Shown piece after piece: positions 1 to 7,355 of a stretch of 10,362 nucleotides of DNA (position 1 is its first letter; the number at the start of each line of letters is the position of its first letter). A program made the position numbers and the translations under genes. Origin of the DNA: CAZEQH01 sp964566875 (GTDB taxonomy: Bacteria; Patescibacteriota; Minisyncoccia; Minisyncoccales; JANBVM01); NCBI GenBank assembly GCA_964566875.1, contig CAZMJM010000021.1, positions 1 through 10,362 on the forward strand, in the 5' to 3' direction. The notes under the pieces were generated by a model, which was not told where the DNA came from, searched no databases, and was given only the letters and a program-made list of their open reading frames with translations.

Positions 1-132
1 CCGCGTCATGCGACGCGAGTCATCCTCGCAGAAGAAGCCGCGTCAATTGCAGAACGCCGCCGTTACCAGCGGCTATCCGTGCAATATGTGTATAAGTTTA
101 CCTTTTTTTATGGTTTAAGTCAAACAGAAGAA
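1..132. other. GC-rich window edge without a convincing gene
   Basis: Positions 1-75 are clearly richer in GC than the AT-rich stretch that follows (about 90-130) just downstream of the last minus-strand gene. A short perfect inverted repeat lies at 2-17 (CGCGTC, four-base loop, GACGCG), and CCGCGTCA occurs at 1-8 and again at 38-45. All three plus-strand frames are open from base 1, to stops at 93, 116 and 202. The frame ending at 202-204 has the most protein-like codon pattern (many GNN codons over the first 30), so the 3' end of a convergent gene entering from the left is possible, but it would overlap the neighbouring gene by about 70 bases. No terminator with a U-tract is evident for the minus-strand operon here. 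Confidence 0.3.
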
Positions 133-681
133 TTACAGGGCCTGCAGGTCTATCAAGGTCTTTTCATAGACATCAATTATCTTTTTAGCCTCGCTCACCG
201 ATAAGTGATATGTGGGGTCGTGGATGATATTGGAAACCGTCTCGTGGACCTTCTTCACGTCCGCCAGATTATCTAAGATATCTGCGCTCATTTTTTGCAG
301 CTTATCCGTCAGGCTATCGCCGGAATATCCCTGGGCCTGCAAGACGTCGTTCAGCACCGTGTCTGCCTCAATCAGAGCCAGCTTGGCATCGGATTCCGTA
401 CCCCTGGCAAACATCGCCTCGATTCTGGACCAATCCTTGTCTATCCTGGAAACGGCATGGGAACGGTAGGTCAGGTATTCTATCATGTCCCAGATAATCA
501 GCCTCTTAATCCACTTGGTGTTGATCAAGGCATAAATGATAAAAATGATGAAAAATAGATTTACCGAGAGAAAGATAAATTTGATGGTTAAAAACCAGCT
601 GCTGGAGCCGGGGTTCAGTAAAAACTGGATGAAGTCATTCACCACAACGTCCATATTGCCTATGATTTCGTAGAAATCCAT
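133..681 (-). CDS. Conserved-looking hypothetical single-pass membrane protein (182 aa)
   Basis: I do not recognise a named family. The protein has a short N-terminal segment, one strong hydrophobic helix at about residues 29-54 with Lys/Arg directly after it (K56, K59, R60), then a soluble, mostly helical region that by the positive-inside rule should be cytoplasmic. The soluble part contains a patch W84-S-R-I followed by an acidic helix (about 97-118, ending GYSGDSL) and a C-terminal helical segment with N151-I-I-H-D at 151-155. This layout resembles small membrane proteins I associate with Parcubacteria, whose C-terminal helices often carry an RN-x3-H-like motif; here the Arg position is Val/Ser. 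It starts 14 bases after the gatA stop, so it is probably the last gene of the operon. The ATG at 679-681 has no good Shine-Dalgarno; a GGGGGA lies about 25 bases upstream inside the end of gatA. The function is unknown. Confidence 0.8.
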   Translation of the reverse strand: MDFYEIIGNMDVVVNDFIQFLLNPGSSSWFLTIKFIFLSVNLFFIIFIIYALINTKWIKRLIIWDMIEYLTYRSHAVSRIDKDWSRIEAMFARGTESDAKLALIEADTVLNDVLQAQGYSGDSLTDKLQKMSADILDNLADVKKVHETVSNIIHDPTYHLSVSEAKKIIDVYEKTLIDLQAL

Positions 682-695
682 GGAAAATATTTTAT

Positions 696-2126
696 TTAAA
701 TTTCCCCCTTTTCAAAAGCTTCAGCTGTCCTGAAAATTTTATTCTCGTCCCAGTGCCTCCCTATAATCTGCAATCCTACCGGCAGACCCGCAACCTCCCC
801 GCAAGGAAAGGATATGGCAGGCAGTCCCGCCAGATTGACGGAAACCGTGAAGATGTCTGAGAGATACATCTGCAGGGGATCCTCGGCCCTCTCCCCTATT
901 TTAAAGGCAGTGGTCGGGCATACCGGGGACATAATGACGTCCACCTTTTCAAAAGCCTTGTTAAAATCATGTTCAATAAGTTTCTTAATCTTCCTGGACC
1001 TGACATAGTAGGCCTCATAATAGCCGGATGAAAGAGCATAGGTTCCCAGCATTATTCTACGCCTGACTTCCGGGCCGAAACCCTCTCCCCTGCTCTTCAA
1101 ATAAACTTCCATCAAATCGACTGCCTCTTTGGTCTTGCTTAATCCGTACTTGATACCATCAAACCTGGCCAGATTGGCCGAAGCCTCAGACGGGGCAATA
1201 ATATAATAACAGGGCAGGGCATAATCCGTATATGGAAGGCTTATCTCCGAAATGACTGCTCCCGCCTTCTGATAGCGCTCTATGGCTTTTTTGACCAATT
1301 CGATGACCGCAGGATCGGTGCCCTCAATAAAATATTCCCTGGGGACTCCGATGACTAAATCTTTGATCGCTTTATTCTTGAAAGAGTTGAGGGAATCGGG
1401 CTCAAAACTGGTGGAGTCTTCGGGGTCCCTTCCTTTAATTATATCAAAAACTATCCTGGCGTCTTGTATGTTTTTGGTGAGGGGGCCTATCTGGTCAAGG
1501 GACGAGGCAAAGGCTATCAGCCCGTACCTGGAAACCGCCCCATACGTCGGTTTAAGCCCTACTACTCCGCAGAAAGAAGCGGGCTGCCTGATAGAGCCTC
1601 CGGTATCAGAGCCCAGGGAAAAAACGCACAGGTCTCCGCCGACGGCGGCCGCCGACCCTCCGGAAGAGCCTCCGGGCACCCTATCCAAATCATGGGGATT
1701 CCTGGTCGGCCCGAAAGCCGAATTCTCAGTGGAAGATCCCATGGCGAATTCATCGAGATTGGTCTTCCCAAGTATAACGACCCCCTGCTCTTTCAGTCTG
1801 GCGATGCAAGTGGCGTCGTAGGGAGCAGTATAATTTTCTAATATCCTGGAAGCCGCCGTGGTTCTGGTTCCTTCTACTAAAATGTTGTCTTTGACGGCCA
1901 CGGGTATTCCGGCTAATGGAGGGAGCTCCGCCCCGGCGGCGATCTTTTTATCTATTGTCGCCGCCTGCGCTGAGGCTTCTTCCCGGTAAACGTCTAAAAA
2001 AGCATGAATCTTCTTGTCGTTTTTCTCTATTCTGTCCAGATAGGCCCGAGTTAATTCTGCAGCTGAAAATTCCTTCTTTCTTAATCCCTGATGCGCTTTC
2101 TCTATGGTAATGTTCTGGAGCTCCAT
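696..2126 (-). CDS. gatA: Glu-tRNA(Gln)/Asp-tRNA(Asn) amidotransferase subunit A
   Basis: This is the glutaminase subunit of the GatCAB complex, which turns misacylated Glu-tRNA(Gln) and/or Asp-tRNA(Asn) into Gln-tRNA(Gln)/Asn-tRNA(Asn) in the cytoplasm, using ammonia released from glutamine. At 476 residues it is of normal length. The amidase signature is complete: Lys79 (PVAVKDN), the GGSSGGS stretch with Ser154, and GSDTGGS with Ser178. These form the Ser-cisSer-Lys triad of the amidase family, at the same numbers as in the well-studied Staphylococcus protein. Y308, R357 and D424 sit where glutamine-binding residues are expected. The C-terminus GLPVGLQIIGRHWDE is typical for GatA. The ATG lies 7 bases after gatC, with only a weak AGG upstream. 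No gatB is present in the window, so the transamidase subunit must be encoded elsewhere. Confidence 0.97.
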   Translation of the reverse strand: MELQNITIEKAHQGLRKKEFSAAELTRAYLDRIEKNDKKIHAFLDVYREEASAQAATIDKKIAAGAELPPLAGIPVAVKDNILVEGTRTTAASRILENYTAPYDATCIARLKEQGVVILGKTNLDEFAMGSSTENSAFGPTRNPHDLDRVPGGSSGGSAAAVGGDLCVFSLGSDTGGSIRQPASFCGVVGLKPTYGAVSRYGLIAFASSLDQIGPLTKNIQDARIVFDIIKGRDPEDSTSFEPDSLNSFKNKAIKDLVIGVPREYFIEGTDPAVIELVKKAIERYQKAGAVISEISLPYTDYALPCYYIIAPSEASANLARFDGIKYGLSKTKEAVDLMEVYLKSRGEGFGPEVRRRIMLGTYALSSGYYEAYYVRSRKIKKLIEHDFNKAFEKVDVIMSPVCPTTAFKIGERAEDPLQMYLSDIFTVSVNLAGLPAISFPCGEVAGLPVGLQIIGRHWDENKIFRTAEAFEKGEI

Positions 2127-2133
2127 ATTGGTT

Positions 2134-2421
2134 CTAAAAAACCTGTTTTACTTTAAGATATCCGTTTTTCTGCTCAGGCATTAATTCTATCAGCTTTTTA
2201 ACCCGCATTTGCGGGGCCGGCACGGGCTCGTCCTTTCTCATCACGTTGCGGTGCTCTTTACCCGCCTCATCAATATTGACCTTGGAGACATCAACCTCCT
2301 TGAGTTTCTCAATATAATCCAGAATCGCAGACATATCCTTTTCCATCTTCTTAATCTCCGCCTCGGCCAGTCCCAATCTGGCCAAAAGAGCCACGTGTTT
2401 TACCTCTTCCTTAGAAACCAT
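2134..2421 (-). CDS. gatC: Glu-tRNA(Gln)/Asp-tRNA(Asn) amidotransferase subunit C
   Basis: This small subunit wraps around GatA and stabilises the GatA-GatB assembly. The 95 residues match the usual GatC length and pattern: the N-terminal helix with VKHVALLARLGL (about residues 7-18), a second helix with ILDYIEKLKEVDVS (about 32-45), a polar linker and the final GYLKVKQVF, which corresponds to the conserved GYFKVPRV-type ending. It precedes gatA by 7 bases, the common gatC-gatA order. The 34-base gap to the upstream mreB is A-rich on the coding strand and has no recognisable Shine-Dalgarno and no hairpin that would stop transcription, so read-through from mreB is likely. Confidence 0.95.
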   Translation of the reverse strand: MVSKEEVKHVALLARLGLAEAEIKKMEKDMSAILDYIEKLKEVDVSKVNIDEAGKEHRNVMRKDEPVPAPQMRVKKLIELMPEQKNGYLKVKQVF

Positions 2422-2455
2422 ATTGTAGTTGCTTTTTTTTAAAAATTGATAATGT

Positions 2456-3499
2456 TTATTTTGGAGGCTCTAACTCCTCGGTCTCTACCAACACTTCCTG
2501 GAGCTCGTCCAGATTCTCCAACACCATCCCGGCTCCCCGCACCACGGCGGTCATGGGATCTTCTATAATTTTAGTGGGAACCTTACTCTCTTTCTGGACC
2601 AGGGTATCCAATCCCCTCAGGAGGGAACCGCCTCCGGCAAAATATATTCCCTTGGTCATAACGTCTGCCAGAAGTTCGGGCGGAGTTTCTTCGATGGCGG
2701 TCTTAATTTCACCCACAATCCGGCTGACGGATTTCTCCATGGCTTTCCGCACGTCTTTGTCCGAAATCAAAACCTCCTCCGGAAGACCCGTTACCAGATT
2801 CCGCCCCCTCATGGGCATCTCTCTGCTCTCCTTGAGGGGGTAAGCAGAGCCTATGCCTATCTTAATCTCTTCGGCCGTCCTCTCCCCTATCAGCAGACGG
2901 TATTCCTCCTGGGCGAACCTGATTATGTCTTCATTCAGCTTGTCTCCGGCAATCCTCAGGCTTTTGGAAAGGACTATGCCTCCCAGAGAGATGACGGCTA
3001 CTTCCGTTGTGCCGCCTCCGATGTCTACTATGAAATTGCCTCCTGCCTCCTGAACGGGAAGCCGCGCCCCGATGGCCGAAGCCATGGGTTCGTCTATCAG
3101 GAATACCTCTCTGGCTCCTCCCGATTTGGCAGCGTCTATCACGGCCTTCTTTTCCACTTCGGTAACTCCCGAAGGTATGCCTATAATTACCCTCGGCCTG
3201 ACCCATTTTTTCTTCCTGGTTTTTTCGATGAAATACCTGAGCATCTGCTCCGTTACCTCAAAATCGGAGACTACCCCGGCTCTGAGGGGACGGGTAGCCA
3301 CAATATGCGAAGGGGTCCTTCCCACCATCTTTTTAGCCTCAGCTCCTATGGCCAAAATCTGGCCCGTCTTCTTATTTATAGCCACCATGGATGGTTCCTG
3401 AATAACGATCCCCCTTCCTCTCACGTAGACCACGGAGTTGGCCGTACCCAGGTCAATGGCAATGTCTTCGGATAACGTTTTTAATATTTTCTTCAGCAT
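2456..3499 (-). CDS. mreB: Rod shape-determining protein MreB, copy 1 (with N-terminal amphipathic helix)
   Basis: This bacterial actin homologue binds ATP, polymerises into membrane-attached double filaments and guides peptidoglycan synthesis. The 347 residues carry all actin-fold signatures: phosphate-1 IDLGTANS (15-22), phosphate-2 VDIGGGTTEVAV (158-169) and the adenosine motif AGGGSLLRGL (288-297). The expected catalytic Glu137 (IDEP) and Asp159 are present. The N-terminus MLKKILKTLSED has the Lys/hydrophobic alternation of an amphipathic membrane helix, as in Escherichia coli MreB. The loop that in Thermotoga MreB inserts into the membrane is instead basic here (RKKKWVRP, 95-102). A C-terminal acidic tail (ETEELEPPK) extends beyond the core. 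The ATG overlaps the end of proS (ATGCTGA) and has GGAG 8 bases upstream (3508-3511), so coupled translation is likely. No mreC, mreD or rodA follows. Confidence 0.95.
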   Translation of the reverse strand: MLKKILKTLSEDIAIDLGTANSVVYVRGRGIVIQEPSMVAINKKTGQILAIGAEAKKMVGRTPSHIVATRPLRAGVVSDFEVTEQMLRYFIEKTRKKKWVRPRVIIGIPSGVTEVEKKAVIDAAKSGGAREVFLIDEPMASAIGARLPVQEAGGNFIVDIGGGTTEVAVISLGGIVLSKSLRIAGDKLNEDIIRFAQEEYRLLIGERTAEEIKIGIGSAYPLKESREMPMRGRNLVTGLPEEVLISDKDVRKAMEKSVSRIVGEIKTAIEETPPELLADVMTKGIYFAGGGSLLRGLDTLVQKESKVPTKIIEDPMTAVVRGAGMVLENLDELQEVLVETEELEPPK

Positions 3500-4749
3500 A
3501 ATAGGTTCTCCAGGTATTGATTTAATTTCTTAATTTTTATCAACTTGGTATTTTTCCTTCCTCTCTCCTTCACCTCCGCCGAATCCGAAGCTACGGTTTT
3601 CTCTGAAACGATCACTCTCGTCGGAATTCCTATAAGGTCTGAATCGGCAAATTTCTCGCCTGCGGACTTGTCGGCCCGGTCGTCGTAGAGAACTTCTATG
3701 CCGCATTCACAGAGCTGTTCGTAAATTTTCTCTGTCGTATGGATAATTTTGTCTTTACTGCCGAGAGGCATCAGGTGAACCGCATACGGGGCTACCTCTC
3801 TTGGCCAGATTATGCCGCTTTTATCATTATGTTTCTCTACTATCACCCCCATCAAACGGGTAGTGCCTATACCATAACACCCCATCGTGGGATACGTCTT
3901 TCCTCCATTCTCATTCAAAATCCAAAAATCAAAATCGCGACTGTACTTCTGACCAAGATCAAAGACATTACCTACTTCGGAAGCTCTGCCCAAACTTAAC
4001 TTACTTTTGGCACATTTGGGGCAAGGCTGCCCCTCTTTTAGTTTGGCAATTTCAACATTAACACAATAATTACAGCTGCTGCAATAAAGAATATCATCTT
4101 CTCCGGCCTCTGTCAGGACCATAAATTCGTAAGATATTTTTTCCGAGAAAGAACCTCCTGACCCTTCGGTAATCTTGGCTTCCAGGCCGCATCTATTAAA
4201 AATATTCAGGTAAGCCTGCTTGGCCTTTTCATAAAAAGATTCAAAGTCATCCCTGCTGAGATGGAAGCTGTACATGTCCTTCATGCCAAACTCCCTACCT
4301 CTCAAAATACCGGATTTAGCCCTGAGCTCATCTCTAAACTTGTTTTGAATCTGATATACGAAGATGGGAAAATCAGTATAAGAAGAAGAATGGCTTTTGA
4401 CAAGAGGAGTAACTACTTCTTCATGGCTCTGGCCTAGAGCGTACTCCTTGCCCGTACGACTCTTGATTTTGAAAAGGATATCAATACTGTCCCAGCCCCC
4501 TGTCCGTTTCCATTTATCTGCAGGATGAAGGGCTGGCATAAGTATCTCCTGGCCCCCTATATCGTTCATTTCCTGCCTAATGATATTTTCTATCTTTTTC
4601 AGCACCAAAACACCCAGGGGGAGGAAAGAATACACCCCTGCCGTCAATTTGTCCACGAACCCCGCTCTGACCAAAAGTTGAGAGTTAACACTCTTTTCAT
4701 CTTTCGGCGCCTTCTTTAATGTTTTAGTAAACAGCTTGCTTTGTCTCAT
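3493..4749 (-). CDS. proS: Prolyl-tRNA synthetase, short form without the INS editing domain
   Basis: This class II synthetase charges tRNA(Pro) with proline in the cytoplasm. The 418 residues compare with about 570 for the usual bacterial enzyme. Motif 1 (GGQEILMPALHP, 65-76), the proline-binding loop GQSHEE (106-111, Ser where Thr is common), motif 2 (FRDELRAKSGILRGREF, 138-154) and motif 3 (GCYGIGTTR, 290-298) are all present, followed by the anticodon-binding domain (about 322-418). Where the roughly 180-residue INS domain that clears Ala-tRNA(Pro) would be inserted, there is only a short stretch with C223-x2-C226-x2-C229 and C243-x2-C246, which looks like a zinc knuckle. This resembles the truncated ProRS forms known from several lineages, including Parcubacteria-like sequences. 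It starts 2 bases after rseP and overlaps mreB at its TGA stop. Confidence 0.96.
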   Translation of the reverse strand: MRQSKLFTKTLKKAPKDEKSVNSQLLVRAGFVDKLTAGVYSFLPLGVLVLKKIENIIRQEMNDIGGQEILMPALHPADKWKRTGGWDSIDILFKIKSRTGKEYALGQSHEEVVTPLVKSHSSSYTDFPIFVYQIQNKFRDELRAKSGILRGREFGMKDMYSFHLSRDDFESFYEKAKQAYLNIFNRCGLEAKITEGSGGSFSEKISYEFMVLTEAGEDDILYCSSCNYCVNVEIAKLKEGQPCPKCAKSKLSLGRASEVGNVFDLGQKYSRDFDFWILNENGGKTYPTMGCYGIGTTRLMGVIVEKHNDKSGIIWPREVAPYAVHLMPLGSKDKIIHTTEKIYEQLCECGIEVLYDDRADKSAGEKFADSDLIGIPTRVIVSEKTVASDSAEVKERGRKNTKLIKIKKLNQYLENLLC

Positions 4750-4751
4750 CT

Positions 4752-5831
4752 TTAAAATAACCTTGATACGTCTCTGATAGTCACCCAGACCATCAGAATA
4801 AGCAGCAGGGCGAACGAGAACGCCGTTATGGCCTGCTCAATTTTTATGGAAACGGGCTTCTTCCTGACCGCCTCGATCAACAGGAACATTATTTTTCCCC
4901 CGTCCATCGCCGGGATAGGCAGGATGTTGAAAACGGCCAGATAGATTGCTATGGCTGCCAGGAAATTAAGGAAATAACTGAAACCCAGCTGCTGGCTCTG
5001 GCTCAGCATCTGGAAGACTCCTATGGGACCAACCATTTGTATTCCCGAAGGCTGCCCCTGAGATACATTGACAATCGCCATCATGTAACCCTGCACCACC
5101 TCGATGGTCAGCTGCCCCGTGGCCCGGATGCCCTTTGGCAGGGCCTGGTACCAGGGAAACTTCTGAAAAGCCAGCCTGATCAGGGCAACACCCATTGGTC
5201 CTTCTCCTTGAGGATAAGAAACCCTGGGGGTCAGGGTTACGCTCAACGTTTCCTCTCCTCTTTTGACGAGCAGCGTTATCTGCTGCCCCAGATGTTTGTC
5301 GGTCAATACCTGGAGCTGGTCTACCTTGTTTATGGGAAAAGTCGTATTATCTGTCTTTACCTCCGCGATAATATCTCCCGGCTGAAGGCCCGCTTTTTGG
5401 GCGGGAGAATCAGGAGCCACGTCGGTTACGGTAATGTAAACCGGATTGATGTTGCCGTCGGCCTGGTCGCTAATCGCCACCGGAGCCCCCATCATAAAAA
5501 CGAGACTCAACACCAGGGCGGCCATAATCCAGAAAGAAACCACTCCTCCCAGGGCTATCATAATCCTTTTTCCCACGCTCTGCTGAGAAAAGCTGCGCGG
5601 GTCCTCCAGATTCTCAAACTCCCCCGGCATTCTCACGAAAGCGCCGAAGGGGAGGAGGTTCAACGAATAGACGGTCTCCCCTATCTTCTTCCCGATTAGA
5701 CGTGGCGGATAGCCGATACCGAATTCCTCTACCTTCACCCCGAACCTCTTGGCCAAGAGAAAATGCCCCAATTCATGGAGTACCAGCATCCCTACAAGAC
5801 TTATAAAAGCTGTTAGAAATGAAACGACCAC
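4752..5831 (-). CDS. rseP: RIP/site-2 family membrane zinc metalloprotease (RseP-like)
   Basis: This intramembrane protease cuts transmembrane segments, classically anti-sigma factors and leftover signal peptides. The 359 residues are slightly short for the family but complete. The first transmembrane helix carries the zinc site HELGH (His19, Glu20, His23); a membrane-associated region follows, then a second helix at about 90-115; one PDZ domain spans about 128-205, with AGLQPGDII at 147-155; and the last helices contain N302-ILPIP and Asp310 (AMDGG), the third zinc ligand. Many Proteobacterial homologues have two PDZ domains, and here I see one. The start codon is GTG (5829-5831): an in-frame stop lies just upstream and the HELGH helix leaves no room for a later start. 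No Shine-Dalgarno is visible. It sits between frr and proS; no anti-sigma factor substrate is apparent in the window. Confidence 0.94.
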   Translation of the reverse strand: MVVSFLTAFISLVGMLVLHELGHFLLAKRFGVKVEEFGIGYPPRLIGKKIGETVYSLNLLPFGAFVRMPGEFENLEDPRSFSQQSVGKRIMIALGGVVSFWIMAALVLSLVFMMGAPVAISDQADGNINPVYITVTDVAPDSPAQKAGLQPGDIIAEVKTDNTTFPINKVDQLQVLTDKHLGQQITLLVKRGEETLSVTLTPRVSYPQGEGPMGVALIRLAFQKFPWYQALPKGIRATGQLTIEVVQGYMMAIVNVSQGQPSGIQMVGPIGVFQMLSQSQQLGFSYFLNFLAAIAIYLAVFNILPIPAMDGGKIMFLLIEAVRKKPVSIKIEQAITAFSFALLLILMVWVTIRDVSRLF

Positions 5832-5856
5832 CTTAGTATTGACGTAAAACTAAAAT

Positions 5857-6429
5857 TTAACGCTCTATCTCCTCTTTTTTCTTCTCTATGGCCTTCTCCA
5901 TCTTTTCCTTATAATCTTCTATCAGTTCTTCCAGCTTGTCCTTGCCCTTATATTTGTCGTCCTCGCTCATTTTGCCATTCTTGAAGGCTTCCTGGATTTC
6001 CCTCCAGGCCTCATCCCTCCACTTCCTCATGGTTTTTCTTACCTGTTCCTGCTTTTCAGAAATGAGATGGACCAGGTCCTTACGATATTCTTCGCTTAGG
6101 GGAGGAAGATTAATCCTGATGATTTTTTTATCTACAACGGGAGCCGCCCCTACCCTGCTCTTTTCCAAACCCTTGACTATTTCCTCAATATAAGAATCAT
6201 CCCAGGGCTGAATGACTATCTCCTTGGGCTGAGGAACGGAAATGGCAGCCAACTGCCTTAAAGGATAGGTCTTGCCAAAATATTCCACCTGGACATCCTC
6301 CACCAATGAAGGAGAAGCCCTCTCCGTTCTTATCTTCTGGAGTTCTCTGTTTAAAAATTCGACTACCTTGTCGAGTTCCGGTTTGATGCGGTCAATTATT
6401 TCTTGATAAGATATTTTGTCTTTTTCCAT
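5857..6429 (-). CDS. frr: Ribosome recycling factor
   Basis: With EF-G, this protein splits the post-termination ribosome so that subunits can be reused. At 190 residues it is of standard length (about 185). Typical blocks are IRTERASPSLVE at 33-44, VEYFGKTYPLRQLA, VPQPKEIVIQPWD, and the C-terminal three-helix-bundle portion with VRKTMRKWRDEAW and the SEDDKYKGKDKLEEL stretch. The family's nearly constant RTGRA is here RTERA, with Glu36 replacing Gly. The C-terminus is strongly Lys/Glu-rich (EKKKEEIER). The ATG has no Shine-Dalgarno; the 49-base gap from holB is the largest in the operon, but I could not find a convincing promoter in it. frr is followed directly by rseP, 25 bases on, without the uppS, cdsA and dxr genes that often lie between the two. 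Confidence 0.97.
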   Translation of the reverse strand: MEKDKISYQEIIDRIKPELDKVVEFLNRELQKIRTERASPSLVEDVQVEYFGKTYPLRQLAAISVPQPKEIVIQPWDDSYIEEIVKGLEKSRVGAAPVVDKKIIRINLPPLSEEYRKDLVHLISEKQEQVRKTMRKWRDEAWREIQEAFKNGKMSEDDKYKGKDKLEELIEDYKEKMEKAIEKKKEEIER

Positions 6430-6478
6430 AGGAAATTAAAATTCCATTATGAGTAAAATATCCGACGCTTTTATTAAC

Positions 6479-7327
6479 TTATAAATTCATCACTAATATT
6501 TCCAGAGCCAGCCTCGCATTGGCATTGGTGGTGGAAAGCAAAAAAATCGTCTTTTGAATCTCTTCCAATACTTCTTTCAAGCGCCTTATGTTGGGTGATT
6601 CTCCATGGACTAACCTGTCTCTGAAGTGAGAAAGCCATACCTCGAGCACCCCCTTAAAATCCGGATTATCGGCCAATTCCTTGGCGTATTGGAAGCGGGC
6701 GGACAGCGGAGAACGGCGTATCCTGGCAAGTTCTTTCAGCCTCTCATTTCTCTCCTCCAATCTCTCGGGGTGTTCCAGAAAGCTTATGGCTCGACCCGGC
6801 CTTCCAAGACAAATTCCTGCTAATTCTTCTATTTTCTCATCCGCCAGATGCCTGCTTTTGAGGTATGATTTTATTTCTTTGCTCTCTACCGGATAAAATT
6901 TTATGTTCTCACATCGGGAAACAATGGTAGGCATAAGGGTATCAGGATATTCCGTCACCAGTATAAGGACACTATTAACCTTCGGCTCTTCCAGGGTCTT
7001 CAGAAAGCAATTCTGGGCATCTATAGTCATCAGATGAGCCTGGTCGATAATCGCCCCCAGGAGTGGGGCTTTCACCGGACTCAAGGAGAGTCTCCAATTC
7101 AGATCCCTTATCTGGCCTATTTTTATCTGTTTTGCGGCCGCCGTAACGAAAATGAAATCAGGATGATTAGACAGGTTATCGGTATGCAGAAGCGAGGCTG
7201 CCAGATCCTGGGCGAGAGTCTTTTTTCCCAAACTTTCCTGGCCGCTAAAAAGCAAAGCGTGGGGAACGTTCCCCGAGCTTATTATCTCCCGTAATATTTC
7301 CTTTTGTTTTTTGTGTCCGATAATCAC
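6479..7327 (-). CDS. holB: DNA polymerase III clamp-loader subunit delta' (HolB-like AAA+ protein)
   Basis: This is a subunit of the clamp loader that places the sliding clamp on DNA during replication. The 282 residues show the AAA+ clamp-loader pattern: GHKKQKEILREI at 4-15, a Walker A-like GQESLGKKT (29-37) in which Lys replaces the Ser/Thr after the invariant Lys, a Walker B-like IIDQAHLM (93-100), the sensor region LKTLEEP (109-115) and the SRC motif (137-139, IVSRCENI) that supplies an arginine finger to the neighbouring subunit. The altered Walker A and the lack of the zinc-binding cysteines of gamma/tau point to delta' rather than DnaX. Its C-terminal part (about 190-282) is the helical collar domain. 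The start is GTG (7325-7327), chosen because AGAGGA stands at a good distance upstream and GHKKQ aligns with the family start. It lies 28 bases after the second mreB. Confidence 0.88.
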   Translation of the reverse strand: MIIGHKKQKEILREIISSGNVPHALLFSGQESLGKKTLAQDLAASLLHTDNLSNHPDFIFVTAAAKQIKIGQIRDLNWRLSLSPVKAPLLGAIIDQAHLMTIDAQNCFLKTLEEPKVNSVLILVTEYPDTLMPTIVSRCENIKFYPVESKEIKSYLKSRHLADEKIEELAGICLGRPGRAISFLEHPERLEERNERLKELARIRRSPLSARFQYAKELADNPDFKGVLEVWLSHFRDRLVHGESPNIRRLKEVLEEIQKTIFLLSTTNANARLALEILVMNL

Positions 7328-7332
7328 CTGTT

Positions 7333-7338
7333 TCCTCT
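7333..7338 (-). promoter_or_regulatory. Shine-Dalgarno site fixing the holB GTG start
   Basis: On the minus strand AGAGGA stands 5 bases before the GTG at 7327-7325. It supports GTG as the true start of holB, since most genes in this operon have no comparable site and no ATG lies nearby in frame. Confidence 0.6.
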
Positions 7339-7355
7339 TTTTGGTTTGGATTAAG

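Noticed and set aside
1282..1821. Plus-strand open frames of 179 and 125 codons inside gatA
   Set aside because: They mirror the conserved amidase region on the other strand and have low-complexity, Pro/Ser-rich translations.
2422..2455. A-rich gap between mreB copy 1 and gatC as a possible terminator
   Set aside because: There is a homopolymer run on the coding strand but no stem of useful length before a U-tract.
2931..3206. Minus-strand second frame (91 codons) within the first mreB
   Set aside because: It is an out-of-frame reading of the VDIGGGTTE region, rich in Arg and Gly, without its own ribosome binding site.
5037..5699. Long open frame (220 codons) on the plus strand
   Set aside because: It is wholly antisense to rseP, whose zinc motif, PDZ domain and last helices are unmistakable; the translation is His/Arg/Gln-rich and without any family pattern.
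6430..6478. Possible internal promoter before frr
   Set aside because: A CATAAT-like -10 is present in minus-strand reading, but no -35 stands at 16-18 bases; the gap is more simply an AT-rich spacer.
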